Source of the DNA: Planifilum fulgidum
GTDB taxonomy: Bacteria; Bacillota; Bacilli; Thermoactinomycetales; DSM-44946
DNA length: 64,000 bases
Direction: 5' to 3'
NCBI RefSeq assembly: GCF_900113175.1
Contig: NZ_FOOK01000002.1
Location: 136,565-200,564 of the forward strand
The stretch's first letter is position 1, and every line of letters begins with the position of its first letter. The translations under genes were made by a program, and so were the position numbers. This document shows, piece by piece, positions 30,564 through 37,105 of the stretch. Below the pieces are notes generated by a model. It worked only from the letters and a program-made list of their open reading frames with translations, did no database searches and was not told where the DNA came from.

Positions 30564-31322
30564 TCAGCCCTTCACCTGTTCCTTCAGCAGGGAAACCAGC
30601 CCCTCTTCGGTCAAGCGGGCACCGATGTAGAAGGGACCGAACTCCCCGAACCGGGCACTGACTTCATCAAACCGCATTTCCGTAACGATCTTTTTGAAAT
30701 GAAGGGGATCGTCGGCAAAGAGGGAAACCCCCCACTCCCAATCGTCCAGGCCGATGGAACCGGTGACGATCTGACGCACCTTTCCCGCATAGGAACGGCC
30801 GATCATCCCGTGGCTTTTCATCATTTTCCGCCGCTCCTCCATCGGGAGCATGTACCAGTTGTCGCTCAGGTTCCGGCGCTTGTTCATGGGATAGAAGCAG
30901 ACATATTTCGCCTTCGGCATGCTCGGCTGAAGCCGCTCCCGGAAAGCGGGATCGCTCATGGGATCGGTCCCCGGGGGAACGGTATACGCGCTGAGTTCGA
31001 CGACCGAGATGAAGGAAGTGGGGGCGGACGTCACATCGGCAAAGGCCGTTTTGTCAAACCGCCACTTCACCTCGTTCAGCGCCTCGAGGGTGGGGCGAAA
31101 ATGGATGAACAAAAGATCCGCCTTGTGGCCGAGGACGGCATATTGGCCGAAGCTGCCGCCGCGGCTCTCCTCGACCGACGCGAATTCCCGGAGGACTTCC
31201 ACCAGCTCCCGGATCGCTTCGTCCCTTTTCTCGGGGGAAAGGGATTTCCACCGGGTCCAATCGATCTTGCGAAAATCGTGATAGGCATACCAGCCCTCGT
31301 AGGTTTTCACCGCTTCGCTCAT
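30564..31322 (-). CDS. hemQ: Coproheme decarboxylase HemQ (ChdC)
   Basis: A 252-residue chlorite-dismutase-fold enzyme that converts Fe-coproporphyrin III to haem b with hydrogen peroxide, the last step of the coproporphyrin-dependent pathway of Gram-positives. The proximal haem ligand is His171 in 'MMKSHGMIGRSYAGKVRQIVTGSIGLDDWEWGV', and the catalytic tyrosine is in 'CFYPMNKRRN' (Tyr144). It lies downstream of the oxidase and cytochrome c genes, with its own likely promoter (-10 TAAAAT at 31397-31402) and a long 5' stem-loop. Confidence 0.96.
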   Translation of the reverse strand: MSEAVKTYEGWYAYHDFRKIDWTRWKSLSPEKRDEAIRELVEVLREFASVEESRGGSFGQYAVLGHKADLLFIHFRPTLEALNEVKWRFDKTAFADVTSAPTSFISVVELSAYTVPPGTDPMSDPAFRERLQPSMPKAKYVCFYPMNKRRNLSDNWYMLPMEERRKMMKSHGMIGRSYAGKVRQIVTGSIGLDDWEWGVSLFADDPLHFKKIVTEMRFDEVSARFGEFGPFYIGARLTEEGLVSLLKEQVKG

Positions 31323-31357
31323 GGTCTCACATCCTCTGAGGGGTGATCAACCGGATA

Positions 31358-31386
31358 GGGGTTGCGCCGACACCCGGCGCAACCCC
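31358..31386. repeat. 12-bp perfect inverted repeat in the hemQ leader
   Basis: GGGGTTGCGCCG (31358-31369) and CGGCGCAACCCC (31375-31386) are perfect arms around a 5-base loop. No T-run follows on either strand, so it is not a classical terminator. It sits within the first bases of the predicted hemQ transcript and 36 bp before the start codon, where it could be a protein operator, an mRNA-stabilising 5' hairpin or a factor-dependent stop for read-through from the cytochrome c gene. Confidence 0.8.
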
Positions 31387-31396
31387 GTCCTTGACC

Positions 31397-31402
31397 ATTT
31401 TA
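31397..31402 (-). promoter_or_regulatory. Predicted extended -10 of the hemQ promoter
   Basis: The minus strand shows TGGTAAAAT, an extended -10 with TAAAAT at 31397-31402. The -35 is weak (TTCAAA-like). Transcription would start near 31390, directly before the 12-bp inverted repeat. Confidence 0.45.
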
Positions 31403-31459
31403 CCAGTTTTCCCGAGGGGTTTGAAGGAAAAACGCTTCCTTCATCATCCTGTCAAAATC

Positions 31460-31867
31460 TCATTGATCGGCCAGCCAGGCGGCCAGATTCTTGGCATCCT
31501 CCCCGCTGATCAAGCCGCCGGGCATTTGTCCTCTTCCGTTCTCGATCACATTGAGGATTTCATCCTCGCTCAGTCCCGTTCCCTTCAGGGCCGGACCGAC
31601 GCCCCCCTCCAGATTCTGCCCGTGACACCCGACACAGGACTGCTGGTAGGCGGCTTTTGCTTTTTCCTGGTCATAGGCGACATTTTCCGCGGCTTTGTCC
31701 TGCGACTCGCTTCCGGAGTCCGCCGGCTGTTCCGCAGGTTGTTGGGATCCGGAATCCGCGGTTCCGGAATTGTCGGACTGGGAACCGCACCCCACCATGA
31801 ACAACAGAGCCAGACAACCGAGCATTGCCGCTGCCTTTTGCATGATCCTCCGATTCCTCAACTCCAT
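31460..31867 (-). CDS. Small lipoprotein cytochrome c (CccB/c-551-like)
   Basis: The 135-residue protein is a membrane-anchored monohaem cytochrome c. The signal peptide ends in a lipobox with Cys27 ('LLFMVGC'); a Ser/Gln/Glu-rich linker follows, then a c-type domain with CVGCH for haem attachment and 'GRGQMPGG' supplying the Met ligand. It begins 31 bp after the oxidase subunit I stop and is a plausible electron donor to it. The start is uncertain: ATG 31867 has GGAGGG only 1 base away, and TTG 31861 or a further ATG a few codons on would be better spaced. The mature protein is unaffected. Confidence 0.88.
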   Translation of the reverse strand: MELRNRRIMQKAAAMLGCLALLFMVGCGSQSDNSGTADSGSQQPAEQPADSGSESQDKAAENVAYDQEKAKAAYQQSCVGCHGQNLEGGVGPALKGTGLSEDEILNVIENGRGQMPGGLISGEDAKNLAAWLADQ

Positions 31868-31898
31868 CCCTCCAGTTTGAATTTCGGACAGACCCGGA

Positions 31899-33569
31899 TC
31901 AATAGGGTTGGAACGGCGGAGATCCGGGCGGCGCATACTGGATCAGGTGGGCGATGGGAATGGTGTAGGCGACCAGAATCAGGCAGATCGCCACCGTCAC
32001 CCACAGCGGCCAGCGTTCCAGTATCGCCGGAGTGGAAGCCGCCTCTTCCGCCACCTCGCCGATGGGATAGTCGACGCCTTCCTCGGTGCGGGGCGCGAAG
32101 AAAGCGAGGCGGATCACGATCCACACCATAAGCATAGCAGAGATGAACAGGAATACGCCACCGATCGCCATCACCTGTTGATAGGTGAGCCAGCCGAGGG
32201 CGATCGGATCATCACCGTAGGTGGTGAAGGCGGTACGGCGCGGGGTGCCCAACAGGCCGGCCGCGTGCATCGCACCGGACATGATCAACATGCCGAGGGC
32301 CCAAAGCCCCGTCTGCACCAATCCCAGCTTGTTGAGTCCGGCAGTCAGCTTTCGGCCCGTCAAGGCGGGAATCAGCCAGTAGCTGACCCCGAAGAAGGTC
32401 AGGATCACAACCGTTCCGACCGTCAGGTGGAAGTGTCCCACCACCCACAGGGTGTTGTGAACCACCTGGTTGAGCTGATAACTGGTGTTGACGAGTCCTC
32501 CCGCTCCGCCGGGGATGAAACTCAGCATCCCGACAAGGGGAGCGACGAAGCGGACGTCCTTCCAGGGAAGCATGCGGATCCATCCGAAAAGCCCCTTGGC
32601 GCCGCGGGCCCGTCCGGCGCTTTCAAAGGTGGCCAGGACGGCAAAGGCGGTCATCAGCGACGGAATCGCCACCGAGAAGGTGAGGGCCACCTGGAGGAAT
32701 TTCCACCCCGACGCGATTCCCGGCTCGGTCAACTGATGGTGGAAACCGACGGGCGTCGACAGGAGAAGGAACATGATGAAGGCAAGCCGGGCCAGGGCAT
32801 CGCTGAAGATTTTCCCGCCGATGATTTTGGGAATGTTGACGTACCACACGATGTAGGCCGGCATCAGCCAGAAATAAACCAAGGGATGGCCGAAGTACCA
32901 GAACAGCGTGCGGCTCAGCACCACATTGATCGTGTCCACCCAGCCGAAGGACCAGGGGATGAGCTGCAACAGCACCTCGAGGGCCACGCCGAGGGTGGCG
33001 ATCAGCCAGAGGCCCATGGTGGCCACGGCCATAAAGGCGAACAGCGGCGACAGTTTCCCCTTGTGTTCCTTCTTCCACCAGCGGTATTGGGCAAAGACGG
33101 CCCAGGCGCCGATCCAGCTGCCCACCACCACCAGGGCGAGACCGATGTAGAAGAAGGGAGACGCTTTCATCGGCGCGTAAAAGGTGTACAAAACGGTGGC
33201 CTTATTGGCGATGATGAGGAATGCCGCGATGGCGGTTCCCACCGTCATCAGCCAGAACCCGATCCAGCCCAGGCGGCGGCTGAATTCCGTCAGCGTTCCG
33301 CCGCAGGTGCGGACAAGTCCCGAGTACAAATAGCCTACGATGAAGAAGGTGGTAAACACCAGGGCCATCAAAACGCCGTGGGCGGTCAACAGTTGATAAT
33401 AATTCACCGGCCCCAGATCGATGACGCCGCCCCGGACCAGTCCCTGAAGCAGTCCGGCGATGGCGCCGAGAAAGATGGCGGTGAAGGCGACGGCCATATG
33501 CGCGAGAATCAATCGGGAATCCTTCGGTTGAAATCGAAATCCCGCCGCTCCCGATTGTGCCTTTTCCAT
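31899..33569 (-). CDS. cbaA: ba3-type (B-family) cytochrome c oxidase subunit I
   Basis: The 556-residue haem-copper oxidase subunit I has 13 or so membrane helices. 'WYFGHPLVYFWLMPAYIVWY' carries the CuB histidine and lacks the Glu of A-family oxidases (HPLV instead of HPEV), which marks the B family; 'HNTLWVVGHFHLTVGTV' supplies the haem ligands. It reduces oxygen to water with high affinity and pumps protons. It follows subunit II by 30 bp and the 51-residue subunit IIa, and is transcribed from an Fnr-site promoter. Symbol by analogy with cbaA of other ba3 oxidases. Confidence 0.93.
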   Translation of the reverse strand: MEKAQSGAAGFRFQPKDSRLILAHMAVAFTAIFLGAIAGLLQGLVRGGVIDLGPVNYYQLLTAHGVLMALVFTTFFIVGYLYSGLVRTCGGTLTEFSRRLGWIGFWLMTVGTAIAAFLIIANKATVLYTFYAPMKASPFFYIGLALVVVGSWIGAWAVFAQYRWWKKEHKGKLSPLFAFMAVATMGLWLIATLGVALEVLLQLIPWSFGWVDTINVVLSRTLFWYFGHPLVYFWLMPAYIVWYVNIPKIIGGKIFSDALARLAFIMFLLLSTPVGFHHQLTEPGIASGWKFLQVALTFSVAIPSLMTAFAVLATFESAGRARGAKGLFGWIRMLPWKDVRFVAPLVGMLSFIPGGAGGLVNTSYQLNQVVHNTLWVVGHFHLTVGTVVILTFFGVSYWLIPALTGRKLTAGLNKLGLVQTGLWALGMLIMSGAMHAAGLLGTPRRTAFTTYGDDPIALGWLTYQQVMAIGGVFLFISAMLMVWIVIRLAFFAPRTEEGVDYPIGEVAEEAASTPAILERWPLWVTVAICLILVAYTIPIAHLIQYAPPGSPPFQPY

Positions 33570-33599
33570 GGGAAACGCACTCCTTTTCTCAGAGTTTCA

Positions 33600-34067
33600 T
33601 CATTTGACGACAACTTTTCCTGCCATCACCTGATGGCCCGTGCCGCAGTACTCGTTGCAGACGATCAGGTATTCCCCGGGATGATTGAAGGTGTAGGTCG
33701 CCCGGTTGATATGTCCGGGGATCACCATCATGTTGACGTTGGTCCCCGCAATCTCAAAACCGTGTACCACATCGGGCGAAGTGATTTGGAAATGAACGGT
33801 GGATCCCACCGGAATCTCCATCGTTCCGGGTTGAAAGGTGAACATCCGCGCCACCATGACGGCCTTGTATTCCTTCGGACCCACCTGTGTCAGGGAAGGC
33901 TTGTTGAAGGGCGCCTCCTGGGTGACCGTCTTCGGATCCACCGTGACCAAGCTGCCCGGCGGATGGGCGTCCGTGGCAAAGGCCTGCACACCGACAACAG
34001 AAAGAAATATGACAAGGGTGGCTCCGCCGATGATCAGCCAGATCCGTTCATACCGGTGAAGGTGCAT
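33600..34067 (-). CDS. cbaB: ba3-type cytochrome c oxidase subunit II
   Basis: A 155-residue subunit with one N-terminal membrane helix (about residues 9-30) and a cupredoxin domain. The CuA site is complete: His102, Cys137 and Cys141 in 'VCNEYCGTGH', His145 and Met148. The single helix and short length are typical of ba3 oxidases. It starts 15 bp after the small subunit IIa stop and passes electrons from a cytochrome c, probably the neighbouring lipoprotein, to subunit I. Confidence 0.93.
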   Translation of the reverse strand: MHLHRYERIWLIIGGATLVIFLSVVGVQAFATDAHPPGSLVTVDPKTVTQEAPFNKPSLTQVGPKEYKAVMVARMFTFQPGTMEIPVGSTVHFQITSPDVVHGFEIAGTNVNMMVIPGHINRATYTFNHPGEYLIVCNEYCGTGHQVMAGKVVVK

Positions 34068-34082
34068 CCTTCATCCTCCTTC

Positions 34083-34238
34083 TCAATTTCGGCTCAGGAA
34101 AAGAAAAAAGATTGAAAACCACGTGACCAGAATGAATCCGCCGATGAACAACACACCGGTCAGCGTGCCCTTCAGGGAGGGCTCCTTTTCCGGGGAGTCT
34201 TTGCGATCCGGTTCCCGCCGATCGACTTGCGCTTCCAT
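34083..34238 (-). CDS. Small oxidase subunit IIa-like membrane protein (51 aa)
   Basis: A 51-residue frame starting at ATG 34238 behind GGAGGTGGAAGCG. The charged N-terminus (Arg, Asp, Glu, Lys-rich, about 22 residues) is followed by a single membrane helix 'LKGTLTGVLFIGGFILVTWF' and a short basic end. A one-helix subunit IIa is a defined part of ba3 oxidases, and the gene directly precedes subunit II, so it is assigned as that subunit. It is the first gene of the Fnr-site operon. Sequence similarity in this family is weak, so the call rests on size, topology and position. Confidence 0.78.
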   Translation of the reverse strand: MEAQVDRREPDRKDSPEKEPSLKGTLTGVLFIGGFILVTWFSIFFLFLSRN

Positions 34239-34268
34239 CGCTTCCACCTCCACGTGTTTCTGTCATTA

Positions 34269-34311
34269 AACATACCACCGGCCCTTTTCCGAAAGTGTGA
34301 TCTTTTTCACA
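34269..34311 (-). promoter_or_regulatory. Fnr-dependent class II promoter of the ba3 oxidase operon
   Basis: A perfect Fnr/Crp palindrome TGTGA-TCTTTT-TCACA occupies 34296-34311 (centre 34303.5). On the minus strand a -10 TATGTT lies at 34269-34274, predicting a start near 34262, so the site is centred at -41.5, the classical position for activation by Fnr. There is no -35 hexamer, as expected for such promoters. The first codon is about 25 bp downstream. An fnr gene is encoded 1.6 kb away. Confidence 0.8.
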
Positions 34312-34438
34312 AACAGATCCGCTTTCACCGAAACTTCATAATTTGGACCTCGAAGGTCCCAATATGCCCTTGTGCAAGGAATTTCGCGGCCAAACGGCGG
34401 ACCCCGGCGCGCTCCTTCAGGCCCCGACCGGTCCGGAT

Positions 34439-34481
34439 TGTGACAATTATCACACCCTTCGCCCCAAATCACCGCTATGAT
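34439..34481 (+). promoter_or_regulatory. Fnr-dependent class II promoter of the nirJ-like gene
   Basis: A second perfect palindrome, TGTGA-CAATTA-TCACA, lies at 34439-34454 (centre 34446.5). TATGAT at 34476-34481 is a good -10 and predicts a start near 34488, again placing the site at -41.5. No -35 hexamer is present. The gene starts at 34523 behind GGAGGG. Confidence 0.82.
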
Positions 34482-34522
34482 CAATATTAAGTCGGAATGA
34501 TCTCGGTTCGGAGGGATACAAC

Positions 34523-35686
34523 ATGTTGGCCGTTTCTCATCTGCTTACGGATGTTTCTTCTTATGGCGACTCGCTTCGCTACACCCGCCGCTCCGTCGGC
34601 CACCGCTCGGGCACGCACAAGGGAGCCGGACCCGTGGTCGTCTGGAATGTCACCCGCACCTGCAACCTCCGCTGCGTCCACTGCTACTCGCAATCGGAAA
34701 ACAAAAAATACGCCGGGGAACTCTCCACCGAAGAGGCGATGCGGGTCATCGACGACCTCGCGGAGGCCCGCGTGCCGGTCATTCTGTTCTCGGGGGGTGA
34801 GCCCTTTGCCCGGCCCGATCTTCTGGATCTGGCCCGTTATGCCGTCTCCAAGGGAATCCGCGTCACCCTTTCCACCAACGGCACCCTGATCACCGAAGAG
34901 GTGGCCCGCCGGATCCGCGAAATCGGAGTCGGCTACGTGGGCATCAGCCTCGACGGCGTGGGCGAAATTCACGACCGGTTCCGCGGCAAAAAGGGAGCCT
35001 TCGACGGAGCCCTGCGGGGCATCCGGAATTGTCTGCGTCAAGGTCAGAAAGTGGGCTTGCGCTTTACGATCAACCGGCACAACGCAGACCAGGTTCCCGC
35101 CATTTTCGACCTGATGGAAAAGGAAGGAATCCAGCGGGCCTGTTTTTATCACCTCGTCTATTCGGGCCGCGCCAGCGTCCAATACGACGTCTCCCACGAA
35201 GAAACGCGCCGGATCCTGGACTTCATCTTTGACAAGGTGGAAGATTTCGCGCGGAGGGGAATCGTCAAGGAGATTCTCACCGTGGACAATCACACCAACG
35301 CGCCCTATCTCTATCTCCGCGTCAAACGGAAAAATCCCGAAAAAGCGGAAATCGTCCTGGAAAAACTGCGCAACAACGGCGGCAACCGCTCGGGAATCGC
35401 CATCGCCAACATCGATCCTTTAGGCAACGTGCATCCCGACCAGTTCACGCAGTCGATCACCCTGGGCAATGTGCGCGAGCGCCCCTTTTCCGAGATTTGG
35501 AACGATGAAACCCACCCCGTCCTCACCGCCCTGCGGGACCGCAAACCGCTCCTGAAAGGGCGCTGCTCCCGGTGCCGTTTTTTGGATATCTGCAACGGCA
35601 ATTTGCGGGCCCGCGCCCTGGCCGTCCACCGCGATCTGTGGGCGGAAGATCCCGCCTGTTACTTGACCGACGAGGAAATTTCCTGA
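34523..35686 (+). CDS. NirJ-like radical SAM protein (haem d1 / modified haem biosynthesis family)
   Basis: The 387-residue protein has the radical SAM motif Cys47-x3-Cys51-x2-Cys54 after 'GPVVVWNVTRTCN', and a C-terminal cluster region with Cys348, Cys351, Cys357 and Cys379. The pattern 'NRSGIAIANIDPLGNVHPDQ', 'TLGNVRERPFSEIW' and 'GRCSRC...CNGN-RARA' is that of NirJ, which removes propionate side chains during haem d1 synthesis; AhbC and AhbD are relatives acting on siroheme or Fe-coproporphyrin. No other nir or ahb gene is visible, so the substrate is open. The Fnr-site promoter implies expression at low oxygen. GGAGGGATACAAC precedes ATG 34523. Confidence 0.85.
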   Translation: MLAVSHLLTDVSSYGDSLRYTRRSVGHRSGTHKGAGPVVVWNVTRTCNLRCVHCYSQSENKKYAGELSTEEAMRVIDDLAEARVPVILFSGGEPFARPDLLDLARYAVSKGIRVTLSTNGTLITEEVARRIREIGVGYVGISLDGVGEIHDRFRGKKGAFDGALRGIRNCLRQGQKVGLRFTINRHNADQVPAIFDLMEKEGIQRACFYHLVYSGRASVQYDVSHEETRRILDFIFDKVEDFARRGIVKEILTVDNHTNAPYLYLRVKRKNPEKAEIVLEKLRNNGGNRSGIAIANIDPLGNVHPDQFTQSITLGNVRERPFSEIWNDETHPVLTALRDRKPLLKGRCSRCRFLDICNGNLRARALAVHRDLWAEDPACYLTDEEIS

Positions 35687-35694
35687 AAACCTCC

Positions 35695-35738
35695 GAAAAA
35701 AGATCGGCCGTCCGGAGTTTTCTCTGAGACGGCCGATC
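35695..35738. terminator. Hairpin terminator between nirJ-like gene and fnr
   Basis: An 11-bp perfect stem GATCGGCCGTC / GACGGCCGATC (35702-35712 and 35728-35738) with a 15-base loop. The plus-strand continuation is CCCCTTTTCGGGG; the minus-strand continuation is TTTTTTC, so it may work in both directions. It lies 15 bp after the nirJ-like stop. Confidence 0.65.
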
Positions 35739-35880
35739 CCCTTTTCGGGGCATGGCGATGCCACACATTTTTAACAAAATCTTTCCATAATCGTTCTATT
35801 TTTCGATGCCGCGTCCCCTTGGATTCTTTACAATAGTAAGTGAAGGACTGAACGTTCCCATCCGAAAAGGGGGATGGATC

Positions 35881-36603
35881 ATGGCGACAACCTGCTGCAA
35901 TATCCGTTCCGACCGGCTGACCCGCTTCTTGTCGCCGGATCAGCTCCAGCGCCTCAAGGATCACATGGTGTGGAAAAAAGTTCAGGCCGGTTCTCCGATC
36001 TTCCAAGCCGAGGATCCGGCGGAGTTTCTTTATTACATCGAACAGGGATGCGTCAAAACGATGAAGACCACCTCCGACGGGCAGGAAATCACCTTTGGCC
36101 TCAAGGGCGGCGGCGACCTGATCGGACTGGTCGATCTCCTGTCCGACTCCGTCCAAACCTACGGGCACAACGCCGTCGCCTTTACGGACACCCTGTTGGG
36201 GGTCATCCACAAAAACGATCTGGACGCCCTATTGGTGCAGTACCCCTCCCTGTCCTTCGCCTTTATGCAATGGATGGCCCTGGAACAGCGGATCATGCAA
36301 ACCATCCTCCGCGACATCGTCCTCTACGGAAAACCCGGCGCCCTCTGCTCCATTCTGATCCGGCTCGCCAACAGCTACGGACAACCCACCGACCGCGGCA
36401 TCCGCATTTCCCTCCGCCTCACCAACCAGGAACTGGCCCACCTGATCGGCGCAACCCGCGAAAGCGTCAACCGCGTTTTGTGCCGGCTGAAATCCGAGCG
36501 CGTCATTTCCCTCGATCACGGACATTTGGTGATCCACGACCTGGAGCGGTTGAGAAATGAAGCCCGTTGTGAAGAGTGCCCCCTTGAAGTCTGCGTGATA
36601 TGA
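35881..36603 (+). CDS. fnr: Fnr, oxygen-sensing Crp-family activator
   Basis: The 240-residue regulator has an N-terminal cyclic-nucleotide-fold domain and a C-terminal HTH ('LTNQELAHLIGATRESVNRVLCRLKSERVI'). The last residues hold Cys230-x2-Cys233-x4-Cys238, the same spacing as the C-terminal [4Fe-4S] ligands of Bacillus Fnr, and Asp145 in 'LRDIVLYGK' matches the fourth, aspartate ligand. This makes it an oxygen sensor rather than a plain Crp. The ATG at 35881 follows AAAAGGGGGATGGATC. TACAAT (35829-35834) is a possible -10 without a good -35. It should act on the two TGTGA-N6-TCACA sites at 34296 and 34439. Confidence 0.92.
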   Translation: MATTCCNIRSDRLTRFLSPDQLQRLKDHMVWKKVQAGSPIFQAEDPAEFLYYIEQGCVKTMKTTSDGQEITFGLKGGGDLIGLVDLLSDSVQTYGHNAVAFTDTLLGVIHKNDLDALLVQYPSLSFAFMQWMALEQRIMQTILRDIVLYGKPGALCSILIRLANSYGQPTDRGIRISLRLTNQELAHLIGATRESVNRVLCRLKSERVISLDHGHLVIHDLERLRNEARCEECPLEVCVI

Positions 36604-36637
36604 ACGGACGGTGTGAAATGGCCCTTCTCCTCACCCA

Positions 36638-36689
36638 AAAAAAGCCCGCCCCAAACGCAGCGCGGCCGGGGGATTTCACCCCCGGCCGC
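36638..36689. terminator. Strong GC hairpin between convergent fnr and yqxA
   Basis: An 11-bp perfect stem GCGGCCGGGGG / CCCCCGGCCGC (36662-36672 and 36679-36689) with a 6-base loop. On the minus strand a run of seven T follows only about 20 bases later (36637-36643). It probably stops one or both of the converging transcripts. Confidence 0.55.
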
Positions 36690-36705
36690 CGCGTGAGCCC
36701 GGCGG

Positions 36706-37065
36706 TCACTTGCCCGGCTCCAGCCAACCGACCACCATTTCCAGGGCCTTTCGCGTCCCGAGACGTATCCCGTGACCCACCTGGTTGCCCACCTGACCGA
36801 GCAGATTTTTCCCCGATGCGGCAGCCTCCCGGATCTCTTCCTTCACCTGCTTTGCTTCCGGGGAAGCGGCGGGGGTTTCGGCATCATACACCTGCCCCAG
36901 CACGGCGATTTCCACGCGCCCGTTTTCCGGGGTGATGTGAATCGCCCGGGGAGCTCCCTGCGTCCCCTCCATCTTCTGGATGTTGCGCTCCGCAGAGTCG
37001 ATCCCCAGAAAGATTCCCACAAGCAGCATCATCGTCAATGCGGTCACTTGCAGAAAAAGACGCAC
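36706..37065 (-). CDS. YqxA-like protein (DUF3679)
   Basis: A 119-residue protein with an N-terminal membrane helix (about residues 5-24) including 'LVGIFLGIDSAERNIQKMEG', the start pattern of the YqxA/DUF3679 family, and an external domain of unknown function. It follows spoIIP by 40 bp as in Bacillus. In Bacillus the next gene is lepA; here fnr and the rest of the respiratory segment come next. GTG start. Confidence 0.82.
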   Translation of the reverse strand: MRLFLQVTALTMMLLVGIFLGIDSAERNIQKMEGTQGAPRAIHITPENGRVEIAVLGQVYDAETPAASPEAKQVKEEIREAAASGKNLLGQVGNQVGHGIRLGTRKALEMVVGWLEPGK

Positions 37066-37105
37066 TTTTTCCCACCTGCCTCAAAAAACTGCCATTCCGG
37101 GGAAG

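Noticed and set aside
31358..31386. The hemQ leader repeat as an ordinary intrinsic terminator of the cytochrome c gene
   Set aside because: There is no T-run after the stem on either strand.
31908..34115. 735-codon plus-strand frame opposite the oxidase genes
   Set aside because: The minus strand encodes oxidase subunits I and II with all metal ligands; the plus frame is Arg/Gly/His/Gln-rich with no domain.
34523..35686. Peptide-modifying radical SAM (SPASM/RiPP maturase) with a nearby precursor peptide
   Set aside because: The whole-length pattern is NirJ-like, and no small precursor-like gene lies on the same transcript; the nearby 51-residue gene is a membrane protein of the oxidase operon on the other strand.
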